Positions 1-6,967 of a stretch of 13,111 nucleotides of DNA are shown in pieces. The position numbers were made by a program, and so were the translations under genes. Source of the stretch: Dehalococcoidales bacterium. Its GTDB lineage: Bacteria; Chloroflexota; Dehalococcoidia; Dehalococcoidales; Fen-1064. Each line of letters starts with the position of its first letter. Position 1 is the stretch's first letter. The notes below the pieces were generated by a model, which worked only from the letters and a program-made list of their open reading frames with translations, did not search any database and was not told where the DNA came from. The stretch covers positions 1-13,111 of the forward strand of contig JAFGHZ010000070.1 in assembly GCA_016929875.1 (NCBI GenBank), given 5' to 3'.

Positions 1-872
1 CGATTGCGCTTGCCCACATCCCCGGTGTGGTTATTACTACCTTTGGCGATATGATGAGAGTGCCCGGGAGCCGTTCCAGCCTTCAAAAGGCACGTGCCGA
101 AGGTGCCGATGTACGAGCTGTTTATTCCACGCTGGACGCTCTGAAGATTGCCTCCGAAAATCCAGATAAAGAGGTCGTTTTCATCGGTGTTGGTTTCGAG
201 ACGACTGCTCCTACAATTGCCGCCTCGGTGCTGCAAGCAATCGAGCAAAGAATTAAGAACTACAAGGTTTTATCTTTACATAAGGTGTGCCCCCCGGTCA
301 TCAAGGCGATTCTGGATGCAGGCGAGGTCAAGCTCAACGGGTTGATTTGTCCCGGTCATGTCTCCACCATCACGGGCGCCAATGCATGGGAATTCATCGC
401 CCGCGATTACGGCATCCCGTGTGTTGTTTCTGGCTTCGAACCGCTGGATATTCTGCAGTGCGTCGAGATGCTAGTTAATCAGGTCGAAAAGCGCGAAGCG
501 AGAGTAGAAATCGCCTACAAACGCGGTGTGACGCCGGAAGGAAATCTACAGGCGCAGAAAATTATGGAGCAGGTTTTCGAACCGTCTCCGGCAAAATGGC
601 GGGGGATGGGGGAAGTCCCTGATAGCGGGCTTAAATTCCGTCCGGAATTAGCAAAATACGATGCCGAGGTCGCTTTCGATATTAAAACAAGGTCTCCCAT
701 CGAGCCGAAAGGCTGTCTCTGTGGGGAAATTTTGAGGGGTGTGAAAACTCCCGCTGACTGCAAATTGTTCCGTAAGATCTGCACGCCGGTAAATCCGGTC
801 GGGCCGTGTATGGTATCATCAGAAGGGAGCTGTTCTGCCTATTATCTGTATGGAGATAACGTTGAACGATAA
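1..872 (+). CDS. hypD: Hydrogenase maturation factor HypD (5'-truncated by window edge)
   Basis: This is the C-terminal 289 residues of HypD, the iron-sulfur scaffold that works with HypC and HypE to assemble the Fe(CN)2CO moiety of [NiFe] hydrogenases in the cytoplasm. The frame is already open at base 3 (I-A-L-A-H-I-P-G), so the GTG at 27 is internal. Family members are about 360 residues; the missing part should contain the N-terminal CPVC cysteines. Visible motifs are TTFGDMMRVPGS, GVGFETTAPT, the segment CPGHVSTITG, and a C-terminal cysteine cluster (CLCGEILRG, then C-x6-C, then PVGPCMVSSEGSC) that binds the [4Fe-4S] cluster. The last codons overlap hypE by 23 bases, which suggests translational coupling. 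The frame is intact. The identification is very secure. Confidence 0.97.
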   Translation, partial: IALAHIPGVVITTFGDMMRVPGSRSSLQKARAEGADVRAVYSTLDALKIASENPDKEVVFIGVGFETTAPTIAASVLQAIEQRIKNYKVLSLHKVCPPVIKAILDAGEVKLNGLICPGHVSTITGANAWEFIARDYGIPCVVSGFEPLDILQCVEMLVNQVEKREARVEIAYKRGVTPEGNLQAQKIMEQVFEPSPAKWRGMGEVPDSGLKFRPELAKYDAEVAFDIKTRSPIEPKGCLCGEILRGVKTPADCKLFRKICTPVNPVGPCMVSSEGSCSAYYLYGDNVER

Positions 873-1866
873 AATACTTTTAGCTCACGGCTCCGGCGGT
901 AAGCTGTCACACGACCTTATCAAGAAGAGCTTCGTCGATTTACTGGACAATCCGCTGCTGGCACAGATGGATGATTCCGCAGTGTTCGATATCAAAGGGA
1001 GACTGGCATTCACTACCGACAGTTATGTCGTCAATCCGATTTTCTTCCCCGGCGGTAATATCGGCAAGCTGGCGGTCTGCGGTACGGTAAACGATTTAGC
1101 GATGTCCGGTGCGGAACCTCGCTACTTGTCACTTGCCTTCATTATCGAAGAGGGGTTACTGCTGAGCGATTTGAAACGGATTGTCGGGGCTATAAAAACC
1201 GCGGCCGATGAAGCTGGTGTGAAGATTGTCACCGGTGATACCAAGGTCGTGAATCGGGGCAGTGCCGACCGTATTTTTATCAATACTGCCGGTGTCGGGG
1301 TCGTGCCTGAAGGCGTGGAGATTTCAGGTAATAATGCCCGTCCGGGCGATAAAATCATTTTGAACGGGACAATCGGCGACCATGGCATTGCGGTGCTCAG
1401 CAAGCGTGAAGGCATCACTTTCTCTACCGGGTTGGAGAGTGATTGCGCTCCTCTGGGGGGGTTGGTAGCAGAGATGCTGAAAGCCAGCCGGAATATCCAT
1501 TGTCTCCGAGACCCGACGCGGGGCGGGCTGGCAACCACTTTGAATGAACTGGCGGAACAATCAGGGGTCGGAATCAGAATCGAAGAGGCGCAAATTCCGG
1601 TACGGGATGAAGTAGTCGGCGCCTGCGAAATGCTGGGTTTCGACCCGCTATATGTGGCTAACGAAGGTAAGCTGGTAGCGATTGCGGCAAGCGAAGATGC
1701 CGAAAACATTTTGAAAGCGATGAAGCGTCACCCGTACGGTAAAAATGCTGCTGTCATCGGGGAAGTATTGGCCGACCATCCCGGAAGGGTAGTGATGAAA
1801 ACCTTGCTCGGGTCTTCCCGTGTCGTGGATATGCTCACCGGCGACCTTCTCCCGAGGATTTGTTAG
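850..1866 (+). CDS. hypE: Hydrogenase maturation factor HypE (carbamoyl dehydratase)
   Basis: HypE receives a carbamoyl group from HypF on its C-terminal cysteine, dehydrates it with ATP to a thiocyanate, and donates the cyanide to iron on HypC/HypD. The 338-residue protein has the normal family length. The N-terminal half shows the PurM-like ATP-binding fold: LLAHGSGGKLSHDLI, DDSAVFD, TTDSYVVNP, then GKLAVCGTVNDLAMSGAEP. The middle carries RDPTRGGLATTLNEL. The extreme C terminus reads L-P-R-I-C, so the essential terminal cysteine (C338) is present. The ATG lies inside the end of hypD. The stop codon is followed directly by the hypA start, so the gene is tightly coupled on both sides. Confidence 0.98.
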   Translation: MEITLNDKILLAHGSGGKLSHDLIKKSFVDLLDNPLLAQMDDSAVFDIKGRLAFTTDSYVVNPIFFPGGNIGKLAVCGTVNDLAMSGAEPRYLSLAFIIEEGLLLSDLKRIVGAIKTAADEAGVKIVTGDTKVVNRGSADRIFINTAGVGVVPEGVEISGNNARPGDKIILNGTIGDHGIAVLSKREGITFSTGLESDCAPLGGLVAEMLKASRNIHCLRDPTRGGLATTLNELAEQSGVGIRIEEAQIPVRDEVVGACEMLGFDPLYVANEGKLVAIAASEDAENILKAMKRHPYGKNAAVIGEVLADHPGRVVMKTLLGSSRVVDMLTGDLLPRIC

Positions 1867-2208
1867 ATGCACGAGCTGGCGATTACGCAGAGCATGTTCG
1901 ATATTGTCCTGCAACAAGCTGAGCAGGCAAAAGCAAAGAAGGTGACGGGAATTAATCTAGTCATCGGCGGGATGACGGGCGTAATTGCGGACAGCGTCCA
2001 GTTTTATCTGGATTTCTTGTCCAGGGGGACGATAGCCGAAGGCGCTTCGGTCAGGATGGAAATAGTTCCTGCGAAGGCGCGATGTCTTAATTGTAAAATG
2101 ACTTTCGAGTTGAAGGAATTCGACTGGGTATGCCCCGAGTGTGGGAATAGCAGAGTAGAAATCATCGCCGGTAATGAGTTACTGGTAGAAAGTATCGAGG
2201 TAGAATAG
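1867..2208 (+). CDS. hypA: Hydrogenase nickel-insertion protein HypA
   Basis: HypA is a small nickel metallochaperone that, with HypB, delivers Ni to the large subunit of [NiFe] hydrogenase after the iron group is in place. The 113-residue protein has the standard length and begins M-H-E-L, where His2 is the known Ni ligand. The structural zinc site is clear: C73-x2-C76 and C89-x2-C92 in the segments ARCLNC and WVCPEC. The ATG directly follows the hypE TAG with no spacer, and the TAG of hypA directly precedes the hypB ATG. Both junctions suggest coupled translation and a fixed ratio of HypA to HypB. Confidence 0.97.
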   Translation: MHELAITQSMFDIVLQQAEQAKAKKVTGINLVIGGMTGVIADSVQFYLDFLSRGTIAEGASVRMEIVPAKARCLNCKMTFELKEFDWVCPECGNSRVEIIAGNELLVESIEVE

Positions 2209-2853
2209 ATGGAAATCAAGGTTTTGGAAAATATTCTGGGAGCGAACGAGCAAATCGCGCGTAAAAACCGCGAACTGCTGGATAAAAACAAGGTGTTCTG
2301 TATCAATATGATGGCGTCGCCGGGTGCCGGCAAGACAAGCTTCGTCCTCCAGACAATCAAGGCGTTGAAAGGCAAATTAAAAATCGGTGTGATTGAAGGA
2401 GATATCAGCTCCAGCATCGACGCGGAGACGGTGGCGAAAGAAGGCGTGCCCGTGGTGCAAATCAATACCGGCGGGGAATGCCATTTGGAAGCCATACAGG
2501 TCCAGACCGCTCTGAATAGTCTGCCGCTGGCGGATATCGACCTGCTGTTCATCGAGAATGTAGGTAACCTGGTTTGCCCTGCCGAATTCAATCTCGGAGA
2601 GCATATTAAGGTTATTATTGCCAGTGTGCCGGAAGGCGACGACAAGCCTTACAAGTATCCTTTGATGTTCAATATCATGAATGTCCTGGTACTGAATAAG
2701 ACTGACCTTTTACCTTACGTCAAGTTTAATGTAGATAATTTCGTCAAGACAATCAAAAATATCAATGCCGGAGCGGAGATTTTTAAGGTTTCCTGCACTA
2801 CCGGCGACGGTATTTCGGAATGGACTAAGTGGTTAAAATCTAGGATTAAATAA
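2209..2853 (+). CDS. hypB: Hydrogenase nickel-incorporation GTPase HypB
   Basis: HypB is a SIMIBI-class GTPase whose GTP-dependent dimerisation drives nickel transfer together with HypA. In its 214 residues the P-loop is ASPGAGKT (36-43), the switch region is EGDISSSIDAE (63-73), G3 is ENVGN (116-120) and the guanine-specificity motif is NKTD (163-166). The G-domain metal site is intact: C91-H92 in GGECHLEA and C123 in NLVCPAEFNLGE. The N terminus lacks both the CCGCG high-affinity Ni motif of E. coli HypB and the histidine-rich stretch of rhizobial HypB, so this is the short form. It is the last gene of the visible hyp operon. No clear terminator follows. Confidence 0.97.
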   Translation: MEIKVLENILGANEQIARKNRELLDKNKVFCINMMASPGAGKTSFVLQTIKALKGKLKIGVIEGDISSSIDAETVAKEGVPVVQINTGGECHLEAIQVQTALNSLPLADIDLLFIENVGNLVCPAEFNLGEHIKVIIASVPEGDDKPYKYPLMFNIMNVLVLNKTDLLPYVKFNVDNFVKTIKNINAGAEIFKVSCTTGDGISEWTKWLKSRIK

Positions 2854-2870
2854 AACTGATAGATGGGCTA

Positions 2871-2956
2871 GTTCCTGTACCGGTACTGGTTGTATTTGCC
2901 CGTGATACCTAATACTGTGTTGGCACAAGGCATCTTGCATGCTAAATTACAGGAAC
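2871..2956. repeat. 86-bp segment bounded by 9-bp inverted repeats
   Basis: GTTCCTGTA (2871-2879) and its exact reverse complement TACAGGAAC (2948-2956) bound a non-coding segment. Inside are the palindrome GTACCGGTAC (2877-2886) and a small potential hairpin, CAAG-GCAT-CTTG. It could be a small MITE-like insertion or a structured 3' end of the hyp transcript. The repeat is short, and no flanking duplication long enough to prove insertion was seen. Confidence 0.35.
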
Positions 2957-2977
2957 CATATATGGATGTAAAGAAGG

Positions 2978-2998
2978 GATGGGTTTCACCCACCCTAC
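2978..2998 (-). repeat. Solitary REP-like hairpin, same family as the RAYT-flanking repeats
   Basis: The stem TGGGT (2980-2984), loop TTC and ACCCA (2988-2992) are followed by CCCTAC, which read on the minus strand gives GTAG at the foot of the hairpin. Bases 2980-2999 match bases 12304-12323 exactly (20 of 20), the repeat that ends the transposase gene. One outer stem position (A2979 against C2993) is mismatched, unlike the perfect copy. It sits alone in the gap between hypB and the radical SAM gene, as expected for a dispersed non-autonomous REP. Confidence 0.75.
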
Positions 2999-3011
2999 AA
3001 AACTAATTCGA

Positions 3012-3040
3012 TAGACATTGCATCTAAAAGATACTATACT
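3012..3040 (+). promoter_or_regulatory. Predicted sigma-70 promoter for the radical SAM gene
   Basis: A -35 hexamer TAGACA (3012-3017, 5 of 6 to consensus) and a -10 hexamer TATACT (3035-3040, 5 of 6) are separated by exactly 17 bases. Transcription would start near 3047, leaving a 5' leader of about 65 bases. Its position downstream of the REP-like hairpin suggests the gene is transcribed independently of the hyp operon. Confidence 0.6.
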
Positions 3041-3100
3041 TAAGATAAATTACTTGAGACTATGTTGATTTTTACGTTGATTTGTCGATATAGCCAACCT

Positions 3101-3105
3101 AGGAG
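3101..3105 (+). promoter_or_regulatory. Shine-Dalgarno AGGAG that favours a TTG start
   Basis: AGGAG directly abuts the ATG at 3106, leaving no spacer for that codon, but sits 6 bases before the in-frame TTG at 3112, which is the normal distance. It therefore argues for TTG initiation of the radical SAM protein. Confidence 0.65.
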
Positions 3106-3111
3106 ATGTAT

Positions 3112-4626
3112 TTGAAAGTTCTGTTGATATATCCTGCTTACCCCGATACTTTCTGGAGCTTCAAGCATGCGCTCAAGATGATACAAAAAAAGGCATCCCT
3201 TCCTCCTTTGGGATTGGTGACTATAGCGGCGATGCTTCCTTCACAGTGGGAAAAGAAGTTGGTGGATATGAGTTGTTCTCGTTTGAAAGATGCGGACATC
3301 AAATGGGCTGACTACGTTTTAATCAGCGCAATGATTGTCCAGAGGGAATCAACTCATCAGATTATTGCCCGTTGTAAAGCACTCGGTAAGAAGACAGTTG
3401 CCGGTGGGCCCCTTTTTACTACCGAACCCGAAGAATTCGATGAAATCGACTACCTGGTGCTCAATGAAGCAGAGGTGACCTTACCACTTTTCTTGGCTGA
3501 CCTTGAAAAAGGTTGTGCCCGCCATATTTATACCTCGCAGGAACGCCCGGATATCACAAAGACTCCGATTCCAACGTGGTCACTGATCAAAATGAACAAG
3601 TACTCCGCAATGAATATCCAGTATTCACGGGGTTGTCCTTTCGATTGCGAGTTCTGTGATATCGTCATTCTGAACGGACATAAGCCCCGCACCAAGAATA
3701 CGGAACAGGTGCTGCTGGAACTAGATGCTCTTTATGACGGTGGTTGGCGGGGGAGTGTCTTCTTCGTCGATGATAATTTTATCGGGAACAAGAAAAAACT
3801 AAAGGAAGAAGTCTTACCGGCACTCGTCAGATGGCGCAAAACCAAACGACAACCACCTTCATTTTTTACCGAGGCATCCATTAATCTGGCTGACGATGAT
3901 GATTTGATGCGCTTGATGGTAAAAGCCGGCTTCGACCGAGTTTTTATCGGTATCGAGACACCTAATGAAGATAGTCTTGTAGAGTGCAATAAAACTCAGA
4001 ATAGGAACCGCGACCTTGTAGCGGCGGTAAAAAAGATTCAGAACTTCGGAATGGAAGTGCAGGGTGGTTTTATCGTCGGGTTCGATAACGACCCCTCATC
4101 TATTTTCCACAAGCAAATCGAATTCATCCAGAAGAGCGGAATCGTTACCGCGATGGTCGGCTTGCTCAATGCCCCGCGCGGTACCAGGCTCTACGAGCGT
4201 CTCAAGAAAGAGAACCGTATCGTAGAGGGTTTTAGCGGTGATAATACGGATTGCAGTATGAATTTCGTTCCGAAAATGAAAACCGAAGCGCTCATTGCTG
4301 GGTATAAAAATATTTTAAATACTATCTATGCTCCCAAGCAGTATTATGAGAGGATAGCCACGTTTCTCAAGGAGTTCCATCCGCATTACCAAATAAAGGG
4401 ATATCAGCTAAAGTGGTCGCATGTTGTGGGGCTGTTTCGTTCAATATGGGCTCTGGGTGTGGTTGACAAAGGTAGAAAGTACTTCTGGAGATTTATTCTT
4501 AAAGTATTAGTAAAACGTCCTAAGGTTTTCCCTCTGTCGTTGATACTTTCAGCTTACGGTTTCCACTTCCGTAAGGTAAACGACAAGATAAACAGAAAAC
4601 AGGGGGCTATGGTTCCTGATAATTGA
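3112..4626 (+). CDS. B12-binding domain radical SAM protein (DUF4070 type, HpnP-like)
   Basis: This 504-residue protein has an N-terminal cobalamin-binding Rossmann domain and then a radical SAM barrel. The TTG start at 3112 gives M-K-V-L-L-I-Y-P-A-Y-P-D-T-F-W-S-F-K, the usual opening of this family as I recall it; ATG 3106 would add only two residues. The cobalamin domain lacks a DxHxxG motif, so B12 would bind base-off without a protein histidine. The radical SAM cluster motif is C175-P-F-D-C179-E-F-C182, preceded by QYSRG. Later motifs are FFVDDNFIGN, TEASINLADDDDLM, GIETPNEDSL and GGFIVGFDND. The C-terminal part, about 150 residues, matches DUF4070. Relatives include hopanoid methylases such as HpnP, but the family is wider and no hpn genes are visible here, so the substrate is unknown. 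The gene probably stands alone behind its own promoter. Confidence 0.9.
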   Translation: MKVLLIYPAYPDTFWSFKHALKMIQKKASLPPLGLVTIAAMLPSQWEKKLVDMSCSRLKDADIKWADYVLISAMIVQRESTHQIIARCKALGKKTVAGGPLFTTEPEEFDEIDYLVLNEAEVTLPLFLADLEKGCARHIYTSQERPDITKTPIPTWSLIKMNKYSAMNIQYSRGCPFDCEFCDIVILNGHKPRTKNTEQVLLELDALYDGGWRGSVFFVDDNFIGNKKKLKEEVLPALVRWRKTKRQPPSFFTEASINLADDDDLMRLMVKAGFDRVFIGIETPNEDSLVECNKTQNRNRDLVAAVKKIQNFGMEVQGGFIVGFDNDPSSIFHKQIEFIQKSGIVTAMVGLLNAPRGTRLYERLKKENRIVEGFSGDNTDCSMNFVPKMKTEALIAGYKNILNTIYAPKQYYERIATFLKEFHPHYQIKGYQLKWSHVVGLFRSIWALGVVDKGRKYFWRFILKVLVKRPKVFPLSLILSAYGFHFRKVNDKINRKQGAMVPDN

Positions 4627-4704
4627 CGTCTGAGACTGTTACGGCAGGAGCAAGCTGTACTATCGAAGAAGCACGAAAATTGTAGCGGAGTGTAGGAGGG
4701 TAAA

Positions 4705-5334
4705 ATGCCGAATTTTTCCCTATTGCCGAAAGAAGGTAAATTTTTTCAGCTTTTCGAAGAGAGCGCTCAGAATGCAGTCGACATAGCCCAAAAATTAAGA
4801 GAGTTGCTGTACGCGTGGGACAACGTCGAAGACAGGGTGGCGGTGATTGCTGATCTGGAACATAAAGGCGATAATATCACCCACCAGATTGCCACCGAAT
4901 TGCACCGCACTTTCGTAACTCCTTTCGACCGCGAAGATATTACGGCACTGGCGCACTCACTGGACGATGTTGTAGATTTTATTCACTCTGCGGCTGATTT
5001 TATGATGCTTTATCGCGTGGAGCAACCTACTATGCGTGCCAGAGAGTTGGCTGATGTGATTATTGAAATTACCCTTGAAATGCAGAAAGCGGTCGGCCAG
5101 TTGAAAAAACACATCGACCAGAGGCAGATGTTAAAACACTGTGTTGAAATCAACCGTATGGAGAATGTCGCCGACAGGATTTTCCGTTCCGCCCTGGCAG
5201 AGTTGTTCGCGAGTTCGACCGAAGTGCCGATTTTAATAAAGTGGCGCGAGATTTACGAGTATATGGAAAACGTTACCGATAGATGTGAAGACGTGGCGGA
5301 TGTCCTGGAGGGCGTGGCTCTGAAGTATTCTTAA
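4705..5334 (+). CDS. DUF47 family PhoU-like protein (Pit accessory protein)
   Basis: A 209-residue helical protein of the DUF47/PhoU-like family (COG1392), soluble and usually encoded beside PiT phosphate transporters, whose activity it is thought to regulate. Acidic metal-binding PhoU-type motifs (E-x3-D) are seen at E52HKGD56, E153NVADR and E188NVTDRCEDVAD, with the family segment TFVTPFDREDI (69-79) and DDVVDFI (87-93). A strong Shine-Dalgarno, AGGAGG at 4694-4699, lies 5 bases before the ATG. The phosphate permease gene begins 25 bases downstream, so the two form a small operon. The 78-base gap upstream shows no convincing promoter. Confidence 0.93.
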   Translation: MPNFSLLPKEGKFFQLFEESAQNAVDIAQKLRELLYAWDNVEDRVAVIADLEHKGDNITHQIATELHRTFVTPFDREDITALAHSLDDVVDFIHSAADFMMLYRVEQPTMRARELADVIIEITLEMQKAVGQLKKHIDQRQMLKHCVEINRMENVADRIFRSALAELFASSTEVPILIKWREIYEYMENVTDRCEDVADVLEGVALKYS

Positions 5335-5359
5335 CGGAAGGATATAGTTACTAGAAAAG

Positions 5360-6349
5360 ATGACAATAGCGCTTATCGTCGTGCTTGTTCTGGCGCTGGC
5401 GGCTGAGTTTACCAACGGAGTTACCGATGCCGCTAATGCGATTGCCACCGTAGTTTCCACCAGAGTTTTATCTCCTCTCAGGGCCGTATTGATGGCCGGC
5501 GTGCTTAATCTCATTGGTGTTCTGGTGACAGGCACGGCGGTAGCCACTACCATCGGTACGGGGATTATCAAGCCGGAGGCAGTCGGACTACACACCGTTG
5601 CAGCGGCCCTTTTCACCATTGTCATCTGGAGCTGGGTAGCCTGGCGGTTCGGGATACCGACCAGCGAGACGCATGAAATGGTGGCGGGGCTGGCTGGCGC
5701 AGGCTTAGCAACCGCCGGAACTTCGGTTTTGCTATGGGACGGCTGGCGAAAAGTGCTGCTCGGTTTAGGTATCTCCACCATCGCCGGGTTCATTCTCGGT
5801 TATTTCGTGATGCTGGCGGTTTACTGGATTTTCCGTCGGGCGCGTGCTACGAGTGTCAGAGCGATTTTCGGTCGATTGCAGATACTTTCCGCAGCTTTTA
5901 TGGCATTCAGCCACGGCAGTAACGACGGCCAAAAATTCATGGGTATTTTAGCTATGGCCCTTTATATCGGGGGAATATTACCGACATTTTCCGTGCCGTG
6001 GTGGGTGGTATTACTCTGCGGTGTCATCATGGCTATGGGCACGAGTATCGGGGGCTGGCGGATTATCAAAACGATGGGTTTCGGACTGACGAAGCTCGAA
6101 CCCGTGCAGGGCTTTGCCGCCGAGACTTCCGCGAGTATTGCGATCCTGATAGCTTCATCGATGGGAGTTCCGTTGAGTACCACTCATTCGATTAATGCCA
6201 CGATTTTAGGCGTCGGTGCTACGAGGCGTCTCTCGGCTGTGAGATGGGGGACGACGCAACAGATTGTGCTGACATGGCTGATCACTTTCCCGGTCTGCTT
6301 TGCACTCGGTTATGTGCTCGCACTGGCATTAAATCCGATAATGGCGTAA
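5360..6349 (+). CDS. pit: PiT family inorganic phosphate transporter
   Basis: A 329-residue polytopic membrane permease that takes up inorganic phosphate, probably as a metal-phosphate complex with a proton. Both signature repeats of the family are present: N-terminal FTNGVTDAANAIATVVSTR (17-35) and C-terminal AFSHGSNDGQKFMGI (182-196). The paired reentrant motifs GIPTSETHEMVAGLAG (98-113) and GVPLSTTHSINATILG (269-284) also match. About nine to ten hydrophobic segments are visible, with a basic cytoplasmic stretch near 159-173. The start is fixed by an in-frame stop five codons upstream. The Shine-Dalgarno is poor (GGAAGGA is about 17 bases away), so translation may depend on coupling to the DUF47 gene. 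Low-affinity phosphate uptake is the expected role; relatives can also carry sulfate. Confidence 0.95.
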   Translation: MTIALIVVLVLALAAEFTNGVTDAANAIATVVSTRVLSPLRAVLMAGVLNLIGVLVTGTAVATTIGTGIIKPEAVGLHTVAAALFTIVIWSWVAWRFGIPTSETHEMVAGLAGAGLATAGTSVLLWDGWRKVLLGLGISTIAGFILGYFVMLAVYWIFRRARATSVRAIFGRLQILSAAFMAFSHGSNDGQKFMGILAMALYIGGILPTFSVPWWVVLLCGVIMAMGTSIGGWRIIKTMGFGLTKLEPVQGFAAETSASIAILIASSMGVPLSTTHSINATILGVGATRRLSAVRWGTTQQIVLTWLITFPVCFALGYVLALALNPIMA

Positions 6350-6377
6350 AACAATTTCGAAATATGTGTTTACCCTC

Positions 6378-6406
6378 TTGTTTTCAGTCAATTTTACTAA
6401 TATAAT
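6378..6406 (+). promoter_or_regulatory. Predicted sigma-70 promoter for the 72-residue gene
   Basis: A perfect -10 hexamer TATAAT (6401-6406) lies 17 bases after TTGTTT (6378-6383, 3 of 6 to the -35 consensus), in a strongly AT-rich stretch. The start would be near 6413, giving a leader of about 50 bases that ends in the Shine-Dalgarno AAGGAGGT (6450-6457). Confidence 0.55.
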
Positions 6407-6463
6407 TATTAATATAGATTGTTTTGTATAAACCAAGCCTGACTTAATTAAGGAGGTAATTTA

Positions 6464-6682
6464 ATGGGTTCGGCGATTGAATACCAAAAACAGATGACCG
6501 AGATTGTCTATATTAATCTACCGGGTCCAACTGAGCCATCACCCGGGATGAGCGGTGGTGAATTGCTTCACGGCTTCCTGGCGGAACTTTATCTGGGTGC
6601 GAAGCCGGAGGTAAAAGAGTATATCAATGACCTGTGCATGAAATGGAACGTCCACTATCGCAGAATGAGCGGCGGTAGCTAG
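6464..6682 (+). CDS. Small protein of unknown function (72 residues)
   Basis: I do not recognise this protein. It has 72 residues, no signal peptide, no membrane segment and a single cysteine (in NDLCMKW). The N-terminal part contains a proline/glycine-rich stretch, NLPGPTEPSPGMSGGE, followed by two probable amphipathic helices (ELLHGFLAELYLG and KPEVKEYINDLCMKW) and a tail HYRRMSGGS. The case for a real gene is the near-perfect Shine-Dalgarno AAGGAGGT 6 bases before the ATG, a good upstream promoter and codon use like the neighbours. It is transcribed alone: the PiT stop is 114 bases upstream and the next gene 343 bases downstream. The strong signals suggest high expression. A cytoplasmic partner or regulatory protein is possible, but that is a guess. 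Confidence 0.75.
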   Translation: MGSAIEYQKQMTEIVYINLPGPTEPSPGMSGGELLHGFLAELYLGAKPEVKEYINDLCMKWNVHYRRMSGGS

Positions 6683-6912
6683 TCTCGCTCTTTAGAATCA
6701 GACGTTTTTCCATTTTGCTAACCAAGACAATCGATATCCTGAGAGGTCGGGGTTCTTCTTGTATCCTTACCGGTATTGAATGCAATGGCATTTAGTACAA
6801 GCGGGTTTAGAAAGAGAGGCAACGCCTGACCTTTTAGTTTTTACCGTTATCCAGTGATCTACAGGTACGGCTATGGTACTACTTGCATTTGGTTGAAGCC
6901 CATCATAATTTC

Positions 6913-6935
6913 AAGGGTTGTATTATACAACCCTT
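6913..6935. repeat. 23-bp palindrome (operator or terminator candidate)
   Basis: AAGGGTTGTAT (6913-6923) and ATACAACCCTT (6925-6935) are exact reverse complements around a single central T at 6924. The dyad is 11 bp per arm. It lies about 33 bases before the candidate -35 of the xerD promoter. A regulator operator is plausible; a terminator is less so because no long T-run follows (only TTT). It overlaps the repeat motif that begins at 6931, so it may instead be part of a composite intergenic repeat. Confidence 0.5.
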
Positions 6936-6952
6936 TCGACTGCGCTCAGGGC
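6931..6952 (-). repeat. Dispersed intergenic repeat motif (CCTGAG...CGAAAGGG)
   Basis: Read on the minus strand, this is GCCCTGAG, six bases, then CGAAAGGG. A similar unit, CCTGAG, five bases, CGAAGGG, occurs on the plus strand at 12388-12405. From memory, motifs of this type are abundant between genes in many bacterial genomes; that was not checked here. Confidence 0.45.
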
Positions 6953-6967
6953 AAGCGACCCCCACTT

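Noticed and set aside
1122..1709. Minus-strand open frame of 195 codons inside hypE
   Set aside because: Antisense to a full, motif-complete HypE; low-complexity composition and no recognisable domain.
2004..2645. Minus-strand open frame of 213 codons across hypA/hypB
   Set aside because: It is a shadow of two certain genes on the other strand, has no family motifs and is rich in Ser/Pro/Leu as expected of antisense frames.
2918..2940. Sigma-54-like promoter (TTGGCAC ... TTGCA)
   Set aside because: The GG and GC elements are 13 bases apart instead of the required 10, and no enhancer-binding protein gene is near.
2980..2998. REP-like hairpin as the intrinsic terminator of the hyp operon
   Set aside because: No T-run follows the stem on the plus strand (CCCTACAAAAC), and the copy is identical to the transposase-linked repeat. 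It may still stabilise mRNA ends.
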